Source: an uncultured Muribaculaceae bacterium
GTDB lineage: Bacteria > Bacteroidota > Bacteroidia > Bacteroidales > Muribaculaceae
Assembly: GCA_910584365.1 (NCBI GenBank)
Contig: CAJUAF010000001.1
Location: 30,118-94,117, forward strand
DNA length: 64,000 nucleotides
Direction of reading: 5' to 3'
Shown: one piece after another, positions 43,305 to 51,870 of the stretch
Layout: each line of letters opens with the position of its first letter
Position numbering within the stretch: the stretch's first letter is position 1
Translations under genes and position numbers: made by a program
The notes under the pieces: generated by a model
Databases searched by the model: none
Told to the model about the DNA's origin: nothing
The model's input: only the letters and a program-made list of their open reading frames with translations

Positions 43305-43351
43305 AGGCGGTGTGGCGAAATTCATAATTTTGCCACACCGCCTTTGTTTTT
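43305..43351 (+). terminator. Terminator after RNase G
   Basis: 12-bp stem (43305-43316 AGGCGGTGTGGC, 43332-43343 GCCACACCGCCT), then TTGTTTTT. Confidence 0.9.
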
Positions 43352-43411
43352 CTCCCGGGAGCCACCAGAATGGCTCCGCGCACTATCCTTCCGAAAAGTA
43401 GCACGGCGGAG

Positions 43412-43442
43412 TTTGCATTGTCGAAAAAAATCAGTAACTTTG
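43412..43442 (+). promoter_or_regulatory. Promoter of guaA
   Basis: TTTG (43412-43415), 19 nt, TAACTTTG (43435-43442). Leader is about 18 nt. Confidence 0.85.
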
Positions 43443-43467
43443 TCCCCGTAATCCACACAGCTACACA

Positions 43468-44991
43468 ATGCAGGAAAAGATTGTTATCCTTGATTTCGGG
43501 TCGCAGACCACCCAGCTTATCGGGCGACGGGTGCGCGAACTCAACACCTATTGCGAGATTATCCCTTACAACAAGTTCCCCCACGACGACCCCTCGGTCA
43601 TCGGAGTCATACTTTCGGGTTCCCCCTTCTCGGTCTATGACGACAAGGCTTTCCGCGCCGACCTTTCGGCCATCCGCAAGCGTCTGCCCGTGCTGGGCAT
43701 CTGCTACGGCGCCCAGTTCATGGCCTGGACCGACGGCGGCAAGGTAGAGCCGGCCGGTACCCGCGAATACGGTCGCGCCCGCCTGGAATGGATTGATGCC
43801 GCCGAGCCGATTTTCAAAGGAATCGAGGCCGGAAGCCAGGTATGGATGAGCCACGGCGACACCATCACCGAAATCCCTGCCGGATTCCGCACCATCGCCT
43901 CCACCGATAAGGTAAAAATCGCCGCATACCGGATTGACGGCGAGCAGACCTGGGGAGTCCAGTTCCATCCCGAGGTCTACCACTCGCTGGACGGCACGAA
44001 ACTGCTGCGCAACTTCGTTGTCGATGTCTGCGGTTCGCGCCAGGACTGGAGCGCCGCGTCCTTCATCGATTCCACGGTGAAAGCCCTGCGCGAACAGCTG
44101 GGAGACGACAAGGTTGTCCTGGGACTCTCCGGTGGCGTCGACTCCTCGGTTGTCGGCGTGCTGCTCAACAAAGCCATCGGCAAGAATCTTACCTGTATTT
44201 TCGTGGACCACGGTATGCTTCGCAAGGACGAGTTCAACGATGTCCTCCGCGACTACCAGGGACTGGGACTGAACGTAATCGGCGTGGACGCCTCCGAAAA
44301 GTTCTTCAGCGAACTCGCCGGAGTGACCGAGCCCGAGCGCAAACGTAAAATCATCGGCAAAGGCTTCATAGACGTCTTCGATCAGGAGGCCCACAAGCTG
44401 AAAGATGTGAAATGGCTCGCTCAGGGAACCATCTATCCCGACTGCATCGAATCCCTGTCGATTACCGGTACCGTCATCAAGAGCCACCATAACGTCGGCG
44501 GTCTCCCCGAAAAGATGAACCTGCGACTCTGCGAGCCCCTCCGTCTCCTGTTCAAGGACGAGGTCAGAGCCGTAGGGCGCGAACTCGGAATGCCCGAGCG
44601 CCTTATCTCGCGCCATCCTTTCCCGGGTCCCGGCCTGGCCGTCCGTATCCTGGGCGACATCACCCCCGAAAAGGTCCGCATCCTCCAGGAAGCCGACAAG
44701 ATTTTTATCGACGGACTCCGCGAGTGGGGTCTTTATGACAAAGTATGGCAGGCCGGGGTAATCCTCCTGCCCGTCCAGAGCGTAGGCGTCATGGGCGACG
44801 AGCGCACATACGAAAGGGCAGTAGCCCTGCGGGCCGTGACCTCCACCGACGCCATGACCGCAGACTGGGCCCACCTCCCCTACGAATTCCTTGCCGAAGT
44901 CTCCAACAAAATCATAAACAAAGTCAAAGGCGTCAACCGCGTAGCCTACGACATCTCCTCCAAACCGCCAGCCACAATCGAATGGGAGTAA
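43468..44991 (+). CDS. guaA: GMP synthase (glutamine-hydrolysing)
   Basis: A 507-residue enzyme that turns XMP to GMP using ATP and glutamine. The class I amidotransferase domain carries the nucleophile in GICYGAQ and the His-Glu pair in QFHPEVYHS. The ATP-pyrophosphatase domain has the P-loop GLSGGVDSSV and the C-terminal dimerisation part ends KPPATIEWE. A strong promoter lies upstream. The proline-rich membrane protein gene follows after 25 nt. Confidence 0.96.
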   Translation: MQEKIVILDFGSQTTQLIGRRVRELNTYCEIIPYNKFPHDDPSVIGVILSGSPFSVYDDKAFRADLSAIRKRLPVLGICYGAQFMAWTDGGKVEPAGTREYGRARLEWIDAAEPIFKGIEAGSQVWMSHGDTITEIPAGFRTIASTDKVKIAAYRIDGEQTWGVQFHPEVYHSLDGTKLLRNFVVDVCGSRQDWSAASFIDSTVKALREQLGDDKVVLGLSGGVDSSVVGVLLNKAIGKNLTCIFVDHGMLRKDEFNDVLRDYQGLGLNVIGVDASEKFFSELAGVTEPERKRKIIGKGFIDVFDQEAHKLKDVKWLAQGTIYPDCIESLSITGTVIKSHHNVGGLPEKMNLRLCEPLRLLFKDEVRAVGRELGMPERLISRHPFPGPGLAVRILGDITPEKVRILQEADKIFIDGLREWGLYDKVWQAGVILLPVQSVGVMGDERTYERAVALRAVTSTDAMTADWAHLPYEFLAEVSNKIINKVKGVNRVAYDISSKPPATIEWE

Positions 44992-45016
44992 TCCCCACCA
45001 TATAACCAACGCTATT

Positions 45017-46168
45017 ATGGACCCCAAACCCTCAAATACCAACAATCCATATAAGACAGAGGGGGAACAGCAGCCGCTGCCCGGCCAGTCGACTCTCCCT
45101 CTGGAACCCCGTCTTCCCCGCGAGGAATCTGCGGAGGACGCCCGGTATATGCCCCAGCCCCCGCGCCCCAGAAATTTTCAGCCTCAGCCGACTGTGAATT
45201 TTCCGGCGCAGCCGGGTCCGCGCCAGTATGACACGCCCGCATCCTACGGCAACGGAGGCAGTCGGCCTCAGGCGCCCGCTCCTGAACCTCTCGCCCAGGA
45301 GCGCCGCTTAGAACCGCGTCCGACGGTGACTTTCCCTGCGGGAGGTCATGCGCCGCAGGAGGCAATGCCGCAGAATCATCAGGGACCATCCCGTCCGGCC
45401 CCGCGCCCCTATCCTACTCCCCAGTGGCCCCCGCGTCCGGGTAATCCGCCCCAGCATCCCGACCAGGGAGGAGGCCATTTCCAGAGAAGCAATCCTACGG
45501 TTCCGGCCGGCAATAACGGAGGCGCAGGTTTCGGCGGAGGTCACAATCAGCCCCCCAGACCGCGTCCGACGATTACGGACGATTCCGGAAACAAAAAGGG
45601 CGGCAAGCTCCCCCTGATTATCGGTTGCGCCGTCGCCCTGCTGCTTCTTATCGGAGGAGGTGTGTGGTATTATTTCCATACACGCGAAGTAAAGGCTGAA
45701 GAAGAGCAAGCACAGACGGATATCAATTTCCCCTCCGAACTGACCGACACAGCCGCAGCTCCCCCCGTTCCCGCACCGGCCGACCCGGTGACAGATTCGC
45801 CCGGAGTAAGCGACGGCACGGAGTCCACTTCCCTGTTCAACCGTCCGCTGACCTATACCGGCACCGTTTCTCCGGGGGGAGCAGCCAATCTGAACATCAT
45901 CCTCTTCCAGAACGGACGTCTCGAAGGGTCGCTCGACTATACCGGAGGGAAATCCATGCCTGTCTACGGCAGCTACACCTGGACCGACAACGGCCATAAG
46001 ATGAACATCAATTTCACCGTCAGCTCCAAGACAGACCGCGGTTACTCGGAAAGCTGGTCAGGCCATTCCTCCTACATTAAGGATGACCTCGCCCATACCC
46101 TCACTTTCTCCCGTATCAACACCTCCCGCGGCCAGTCAATGAAGGCCAATTTCGCTCTCCGTCCGTGA
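45017..46168 (+). CDS. Proline-rich single-pass membrane protein
   Basis: A 383-residue protein, type II-like. The first 200 residues are disordered, Pro/Gln/Gly-rich, with a thrice-repeated motif of the type P-x-P-T-(V/I)-x-F-P (QPQPTVNFP, EPRPTVTFP, RPRPTITDD). One membrane helix follows (LPLIIGCAVALLLLIGGGVW, about 200-220). The outer part is a Ala/Pro linker, then a C-terminal beta-rich domain (about 275-383; LTYTGTVSPGGAANLNIILF, YGSYTWTDNG). No family can be named. It lies 25 nt after guaA, and its stop overlaps the next gene's start, so it is linked to the membrane array. Confidence 0.8.
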   Translation: MDPKPSNTNNPYKTEGEQQPLPGQSTLPLEPRLPREESAEDARYMPQPPRPRNFQPQPTVNFPAQPGPRQYDTPASYGNGGSRPQAPAPEPLAQERRLEPRPTVTFPAGGHAPQEAMPQNHQGPSRPAPRPYPTPQWPPRPGNPPQHPDQGGGHFQRSNPTVPAGNNGGAGFGGGHNQPPRPRPTITDDSGNKKGGKLPLIIGCAVALLLLIGGGVWYYFHTREVKAEEEQAQTDINFPSELTDTAAAPPVPAPADPVTDSPGVSDGTESTSLFNRPLTYTGTVSPGGAANLNIILFQNGRLEGSLDYTGGKSMPVYGSYTWTDNGHKMNINFTVSSKTDRGYSESWSGHSSYIKDDLAHTLTFSRINTSRGQSMKANFALRP

Positions 46169-47472
46169 TCCGCCTATTGCAACACACTACTGACAATCAA
46201 CAAGTTACACCAATAGGGGGGGTAATACCCCGCTGGCTTCTGCTGACGGCCATTCTGTTTGCCGCCGCTATGTTCGGCCTGCAGTTGTGGATTTACGGCA
46301 GCGGAAACAAGGCTATGGACGGATATTCCTACTTCAACGCCTGGGACACAATCCGCACTTTACATCCTGACCAGCTCCGGCCACCGTTATACGCGGTGTT
46401 CGCCGGACTGGTCAGGGAAATCTTCGGTGAACGAGGTGCCCTGGCGGCTATCGCGTTCCTGCAGTGGACCGCCTATGTGGCATCCCTGAGTATAGTATGG
46501 CGCATAAACTGGCGCCTCGGAGTCAGGAGACCTTTCAACGTCGTGGCCGTTCTTATGTTCCTGGTTTTCCCGGGGATGTGGGTTCTCAATAATGTCTCGG
46601 TACCGGAAACGTTCTGCGGGTGCGGTCTGCTGCTGCTGATATGGCTCTCAGACCGCTATATGGCGACAGGCAGACGCAAATATCTGCTGTGGAGCGGTGG
46701 GGTTCTTATCGGCCTGATTTTTACCAAAGTAATGTATATCTTCCTGATTCCGGTCCTCGGGGTTCTGTGGGGCTATGCCTGCCGGAATTTCAGGAAAGAC
46801 ATCCTCCCGGCCGCCGGAATAATCGCCTCGGCCATTATCCTTACCGTCACATACAGCCTGACAATCAAGCGCGTATGCACTACCCAGGGACTTACCCTCG
46901 CAACGGCGTGGAACCGCTATGTGACCCTTCGCATGGAGGGGCTGATACAGCCCGACGACATCGTAGACCCCGTGCTTCGCGAAAGATTCCGCCCCTACTA
47001 TGAAAAAGACCCCGGACGCTGGTCGCCGGGAGAAAACATCTACTGGCACGAGACATGGGCGTTCAACTGGGGAGAGCTGAACTCTATCTGTGACGCCGCC
47101 GTAAGCCGTCATCGCCGGGAAGTCTTCTCGATGACAGCATCCTATTTCCTTCGCACACTCCCGTTCAGCCAGTTCCGGTATGTTGAACCGGGCCCCGATC
47201 CGACCGACAACATCGCATTGAAATGGGACGGCCTGGGACCGCTCGACCCCGGGGGCCATATCTTTCCATTGCACCGTTACCTCTGGTTCCCGATCTGGGC
47301 CGGATGGCTGATTACTATCCTCTTTTCAGCCCTGTGGATTACCCGATGGATAAAGCGGCGCCGCTTTCCGGCCATCCCCTACCTTATTGATTGCCGGAGC
47401 GGTCACCGTCGGTTTCTCCTCCATCATCATCTCGGCTCCCGACGACTGGGGACGCCTGATGACCTCCCTTGA
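46165..47472 (+). CDS. GT-C-like membrane protein, array copy 1, frameshifted C-terminus
   Basis: A 435-residue multi-spanning membrane protein (about 9-10 helices), first of four tandem paralogues. It starts with GTG inside the previous stop. Array signatures are present: MDGYSYFNAWDTIRTLHPDQ and RPPLYAVFAGLVREIFG near residues 50-85, NRYVTLRMEGLIQPDDI and PYYEKDPG. The Asp-x3-Tyr plus RPPxY block resembles the catalytic and substrate loop of GT-C (GT39/ArnT-type) transferases. Its last 50 residues fall out of frame: after IPYLI (about 47383) the paralogue-like tail LIAGAVTVGF, PDDWGRLM and so on is read in frame 2 and would end at 47542. The frameshift may be real or an assembly error. Confidence 0.8.
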   Translation: MIRLLQHTTDNQQVTPIGGVIPRWLLLTAILFAAAMFGLQLWIYGSGNKAMDGYSYFNAWDTIRTLHPDQLRPPLYAVFAGLVREIFGERGALAAIAFLQWTAYVASLSIVWRINWRLGVRRPFNVVAVLMFLVFPGMWVLNNVSVPETFCGCGLLLLIWLSDRYMATGRRKYLLWSGGVLIGLIFTKVMYIFLIPVLGVLWGYACRNFRKDILPAAGIIASAIILTVTYSLTIKRVCTTQGLTLATAWNRYVTLRMEGLIQPDDIVDPVLRERFRPYYEKDPGRWSPGENIYWHETWAFNWGELNSICDAAVSRHRREVFSMTASYFLRTLPFSQFRYVEPGPDPTDNIALKWDGLGPLDPGGHIFPLHRYLWFPIWAGWLITILFSALWITRWIKRRRFPAIPYLIDCRSGHRRFLLHHHLGSRRLGTPDDLP

Positions 47473-47534
47473 TTATCTCCTGCCCGTCATGCTGGCCTCC
47501 GTTCTGTCCGCTCTTCCATTTAACAATCGCACCC

Positions 47535-48968
47535 ATGCCTGAATCCACCGCATCCACCGACCGCTTTCCGCGCTGGCTCTGGATACTGATTGCTGTTCTG
47601 GGAGCCATAATGATCACGCTACAGTTTCTGAAAGCCGGAGATCTGTTTGTAATATATGACGCGTTTTCTTATACCGCCGCATGGGAACGGCTGAAAATGT
47701 GCCTTCCCGACGCAGTCAGGCCTCCGGTTTATCCGCTTTTTTATGGCATCATAACCACCATTTTTCCGGGAACGACCGGTATGGTAGTCATCGCCGTATT
47801 GCAGTGGAGTCTGTTCGGTGTGGCGATATGGATGCTGTGGCGTATCCTTGTTTATTTTGAAGTAACCCGCGCGTTCCGCGTCGCCACGATTCTGCTTCTG
47901 CTCTTTTTCCCGGGGAACTGGGTGATGAACAATGCTCTGCAGACGGAGTCCCTGTCGCTTTTCCTGATTACCTTTCTGGTATATTCCCTTATACGCTACC
48001 GTCAGCGTCAGACGCGCCTGTGGAACATCGCCGGAGCGATCACGACGTTTCTCCTGGTGTATCTCAAGCCCCAGTTCATTTATATAATTCCGATTTACCT
48101 GGCTGCGTGGTGGATATGCTCGGCCAACAGGAAACAGACAATCCTTACGGTCACTTCATCGTTACTTATCGCAGGCTCATTGTTTTTCTATACATGGACG
48201 CTCAGGAGATTCTGCGGCTTCAATCAGGGCCTTACCGTAGTGGGCACTGTCAATTGCTACGGAATCCTGAGAATGGGAGGCCTCGTTACCCCCGATGACA
48301 TCGAGAATCCGGACATAAGAGAACATCTGCGCCCTTATCTGGAAGCTGACCCGGGTTCAGACCTTCTCGAGACCGATCTCTATGGAGTCGAATGGAAATA
48401 TATGAACCTGGTTCAATGCGATTCCATCAACCGGAACGTCATCCCCAATCATCCCGCGGAAGTCGCCGGATTTCTTCTGTCGCGATTCCCCCGCTCTTTC
48501 TCCCACAGTATTTTCCCCCGCCACGGTTACGCCCGCCCTTATGACGAACCCAAGCACCGGAGATATTATGCTCTGACCGGCAAAAAGCAGCCCTCACTGC
48601 ATATTCCGGAATTCACTTATGGCGAAGCATTGACCAATGGCGACAAAGCTCTCCGGGGGAGCCTGGTTTTCCCGTTTTACGGCATCCTCGACATCCCTTT
48701 TATCGCCGCCTATATAACGTTGGCCTTATTTACAGGCATTACACTCCTGTCCTGGAAAAAATCGGGATGGAAGAGATTCCCGACGGTGGCGTTTACGCTT
48801 ATCGCTCTTATTTCGGGAGGCTATATCACGACTCTTGCAGGCGCCTATGATGACTGGGGGAGAATTGCCGGTTCCACTCATGTGTTGCTTTTTGCCGCAG
48901 GAGGTATAGTCGTCTACAAATCCTACCGTTATGTGCAGTTCAGACTCAAACGCCGTCAACAGCCTTAA
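47535..48968 (+). CDS. GT-C-like membrane protein, array copy 2
   Basis: A 477-residue paralogue. Start at 47535 (MPESTASTDRFPRW) is preferred to the in-frame ATG at 47469; it overlaps by 8 nt the stop (47542) that copy 1 would have without its frameshift. It shares YDAFSYTAAWERLKMCLPDA and RPPVYPLFYGIITTIFPG near the N-terminus, then NCYGILRMGGLVTPDDIENP, PYLEADPGS, and the C-terminal AGAYDDWGRIAGS. Many membrane helices are present. Likely a glycosyltransferase using lipid-linked sugar donors; substrate unknown. Confidence 0.82.
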   Translation: MPESTASTDRFPRWLWILIAVLGAIMITLQFLKAGDLFVIYDAFSYTAAWERLKMCLPDAVRPPVYPLFYGIITTIFPGTTGMVVIAVLQWSLFGVAIWMLWRILVYFEVTRAFRVATILLLLFFPGNWVMNNALQTESLSLFLITFLVYSLIRYRQRQTRLWNIAGAITTFLLVYLKPQFIYIIPIYLAAWWICSANRKQTILTVTSSLLIAGSLFFYTWTLRRFCGFNQGLTVVGTVNCYGILRMGGLVTPDDIENPDIREHLRPYLEADPGSDLLETDLYGVEWKYMNLVQCDSINRNVIPNHPAEVAGFLLSRFPRSFSHSIFPRHGYARPYDEPKHRRYYALTGKKQPSLHIPEFTYGEALTNGDKALRGSLVFPFYGILDIPFIAAYITLALFTGITLLSWKKSGWKRFPTVAFTLIALISGGYITTLAGAYDDWGRIAGSTHVLLFAAGGIVVYKSYRYVQFRLKRRQQP

Positions 48969-50409
48969 CTCTCTTTCCGGAGAGGAGACCGGAGGAAAAG
49001 GCGGGTTTCCGAAATGGCTGCTTGCCGTAATGACAGTATTCGCGTGCGCCATGATCATATGGCAGTGGGCCGTATGCCGGAGCATGGGGATGTTGAGCGA
49101 CTATTTCGATTACCTCGACGCATGGCACACCCTGACACGCCATTATCCCCATATCACCCGCCCCCCGCTATATCCCCTTTTATTAGGCGTAACCACCTCT
49201 TTGCTCGGAGAGACCGCCGGACATATCCTTCTGGTGGCGCTGAACTGGATAATCTGGATGATCGGCTGTCGGTTGTCGTGGTCTGTCATGGCGTATTTCG
49301 GGGTAAACAGAGTGTTGCGGATTTCCGTCATTTTTCTGCTGATGCTTTTTTCCGGGAGCTGGGTCTATAACAACAATCTGCTTCCTGAAGCACTCTGCCA
49401 GGGGATGGTTCCCCTGCTGATATGGCAGGCAATCAGATTCGTCAGGACGCGCCGTGCCGTATGGATTGTCTATACGTTTCTGACCGCGCTGGCCCTGGTA
49501 TTCCTCAAACCCCAGTTCATAAGCCTGTTTCCTGTACTGGCTCTTGTCTGGGGCATCGCAGTGCGGAGAAACCGGCGTCAGCTGCTTGTGTTATCGTGTT
49601 CCCTGGTCCTTTCAGCCGGGCTGGTGAGCTTCTATGCCTGGACTCTCAGATATGTATATTCACTGTCCGGAACCATTTCAGTCTCAACTTACTGGAACCG
49701 CTACTGTACCCTCCGCATGGCCGGACTTATCCACACTGATGAAATCCGGGATTCCCAGGCCAGGCGCACATTGGCTCCGCTGATTCAGGCCGATCCCGGA
49801 CAGTATAATCCGGAAGTATTCATGTATGAATACGAACTGCAGCGCGTATCGTCGGCGCAGCTCCAGGAAATCGTCGACGATGCTGTCAGGAGGCACCCGG
49901 CCGCGGCGGCCAAAGCCTTTGCAAGGCCGCTTTATCAAGAACTCGACCGTCCGTTTTTCCCGCGGAACTGGCATGAACGTATGCCGCGGACAGCTGCCGA
50001 CACCGCATATTATCAGGCACTTGGATGGAGCTATCGGGGTGAGGATCACCGCTGTTTCCGTCACGGCGGAGAACTGTTCAGGACTTCCCCGGAATTCAAA
50101 GGGAGCGCAATATCTCCGACCTACGGTTTGAGTTTCCCGTTCTGGATAAGCTGGCTTGTCATAATCCTGTTCACCGGGCGCACGATTGGGGGCGCCCTAA
50201 GGTCGCGACGGCGGGATATGGTCCCTTTCCTCATGGCCGGAATCCTTATCGCAGGATATGTGACGGCATTTGTCGGGGCGATGGGAGACTGGGGAAGACT
50301 TGTCAATCCCTACACTATGCTGCTCCTTTGCACCGCCGGTGTACTCCTTACTCCGCTTTTACGCATAATCAGAAAATATCATGGCCGATATTCTTCATCA
50401 ATCTCCTGA
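48931..50409 (+). CDS. GT-C-like membrane protein, array copy 3
   Basis: A 492-residue paralogue. Its ATG lies 38 nt inside copy 2, so translation is coupled. Signatures are SDYFDYLDAWHTLTRHYPHI and RPPLYPLLLGVTTSLLGE, then NRYCTLRMAGLIHTDEI and PLIQADPGQ, and finally GAMGDWGRLVNPYTML. It has no cleavable signal peptide and about ten membrane helices. The signature aspartate and RPP-Y block are conserved, which argues for function. Confidence 0.82.
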   Translation: MCSSDSNAVNSLNSLSGEETGGKGGFPKWLLAVMTVFACAMIIWQWAVCRSMGMLSDYFDYLDAWHTLTRHYPHITRPPLYPLLLGVTTSLLGETAGHILLVALNWIIWMIGCRLSWSVMAYFGVNRVLRISVIFLLMLFSGSWVYNNNLLPEALCQGMVPLLIWQAIRFVRTRRAVWIVYTFLTALALVFLKPQFISLFPVLALVWGIAVRRNRRQLLVLSCSLVLSAGLVSFYAWTLRYVYSLSGTISVSTYWNRYCTLRMAGLIHTDEIRDSQARRTLAPLIQADPGQYNPEVFMYEYELQRVSSAQLQEIVDDAVRRHPAAAAKAFARPLYQELDRPFFPRNWHERMPRTAADTAYYQALGWSYRGEDHRCFRHGGELFRTSPEFKGSAISPTYGLSFPFWISWLVIILFTGRTIGGALRSRRRDMVPFLMAGILIAGYVTAFVGAMGDWGRLVNPYTMLLLCTAGVLLTPLLRIIRKYHGRYSSSIS

Positions 50410-51847
50410 ATCGCATCCTTCCGGCGGAGAATCCGGCGAGGAGCGCTTTCCCCGTTGGCTGCTGGCCGTGCTGGTGTGCTTTGCACTGACCATGCTGACG
50501 TGGCAGGCTGTCGTCTGCCACGGTATGGGAAGCATCGGCGACACCTGCACCTACGTTTCCGCCTGGCAGGTTATCAAGACTCTGCATCCCGACATGGTGC
50601 GGCCGCCGGTCTATCCTCTGATTCTGGGCATCTGCCTGGAAGTGTTCGGCGAGTGGTGGGGAAAAGTGGCCGTATGTGTCCTCCAGTGGGAATGCTGGAT
50701 TGCGGGCTGCGTCCTTACCTGGCGGATTCTGATTTATTTCGGGATTTCGCGGAAAATCCGGCTCTGGACAATCATAGCCCTGATGCTGTTTTCGGGAGGC
50801 TGGGTGTTCAACAACGTAGCCCAGACCGAAGGGTTCGCCACAGCTCTTATGCCGTTATTTATCTGGCAGACAATTCAGTATATCCGGGGCCGCAAATCCG
50901 TCTGGATCTGGAGCGCGAATCTTACGCTGCTGTTCTTTATATTTCTCAAGCCTCAGTTCATCTGTCTCCTCCCCGCAGTGTCGGTCGCATGGATTTATAT
51001 GACCCGCCGCAACCGCACGGCCCTGTTAGCGGGCCTGATGATTCCTGTGACTGCCCTCGGGATGATATGGTTTTACACGTGGACCATCAGACGCTGCTAC
51101 TGCCTGGACAACACATTTTCGATTGTGACGCACTGGAACGGATATTATTCCATGCGTATGGCGGGACTTATCCGTATCGATGAAATCGAAAATCCGGAGG
51201 TAAAAGAACGATTGCGCCCCTATATCGAACTTGACCCCGGAAGAAATTTACCCGACCATAATCTCTACTGGTGCGAGCTATGGCAGGCATCAGTCGGAGA
51301 CCTCGCCCGGGTGTGGCAACACGCATACAGCCTTCACACCGCGGAAGCCAACCGCTATATGCTTGCCCGCTTCCGCACAGGACTGTCGAAAGATATCTCC
51401 GTCTGTGATTTCACCCCGCATCCCGATGTAACAGCGGCCGATTCCGCATGGTACGCCCTTACGAAAACATCCCGCTCGATTCCTCCCGACATCGTTCGGG
51501 GAAAAGCGCTTTTCCAACCTTCCCAGGCCACTCCGGGAGGATATCTCATGCCTCTCTACGGAATCGCCACCGCGCCCTTCTGGGCGGCATGGATGATAAT
51601 CTTCGCGTTTTCGGCAATGTACATAGGGCGCTGGATCCGGCGCAAACGCTTTCCGGTAATAGCGTTTCTTATATCGGCCTCTGTCGTTGCCGGTTATGTC
51701 ACTGCATTTTTGGGAGCCTACGACGGCTGGGGAAGGCTGGTGACACCTTACACTATGCTGCTTTTTATTATGGCTGCCGTGCTGTTCTCAAACGTTAAAA
51801 AATCATTATTGAAGTACAGGCAACGGCGCGCGGGTTTGCTCAACTGA
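50381..51847 (+). CDS. GT-C-like membrane protein, array copy 4
   Basis: A 488-residue paralogue, starting 29 nt inside copy 3. It holds GDTCTYVSAWQVIKTLHPDM, RPPVYPLILGICLEVFGE, NGYYSMRMAGLIRIDEIENP, PYIELDPGR and GAYDGWGRLVTPYTML. This copy shares the longest identical stretches with copy 3, suggesting the most recent duplication, though that is by eye only. The -33 box of the next gene lies within its last codons. Confidence 0.82.
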   Translation: MADILHQSPESHPSGGESGEERFPRWLLAVLVCFALTMLTWQAVVCHGMGSIGDTCTYVSAWQVIKTLHPDMVRPPVYPLILGICLEVFGEWWGKVAVCVLQWECWIAGCVLTWRILIYFGISRKIRLWTIIALMLFSGGWVFNNVAQTEGFATALMPLFIWQTIQYIRGRKSVWIWSANLTLLFFIFLKPQFICLLPAVSVAWIYMTRRNRTALLAGLMIPVTALGMIWFYTWTIRRCYCLDNTFSIVTHWNGYYSMRMAGLIRIDEIENPEVKERLRPYIELDPGRNLPDHNLYWCELWQASVGDLARVWQHAYSLHTAEANRYMLARFRTGLSKDISVCDFTPHPDVTAADSAWYALTKTSRSIPPDIVRGKALFQPSQATPGGYLMPLYGIATAPFWAAWMIIFAFSAMYIGRWIRRKRFPVIAFLISASVVAGYVTAFLGAYDGWGRLVTPYTMLLFIMAAVLFSNVKKSLLKYRQRRAGLLN

Positions 51848-51866
51848 GTAAAGTTGCGTAAATTTG
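51835..51866 (+). promoter_or_regulatory. Promoter of the DUF5683 operon
   Basis: TTTG (51835-51838, inside copy 4), 20 nt, TAAATTTG (51859-51866). Expected transcription start is around 51873. Confidence 0.8.
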
Positions 51867-51870
51867 CAGT

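Noticed and set aside
43189..45045. 618-codon minus-strand ORF opposite guaA
   Set aside because: Antisense to a complete guaA with its own promoter; no protein-family signal.
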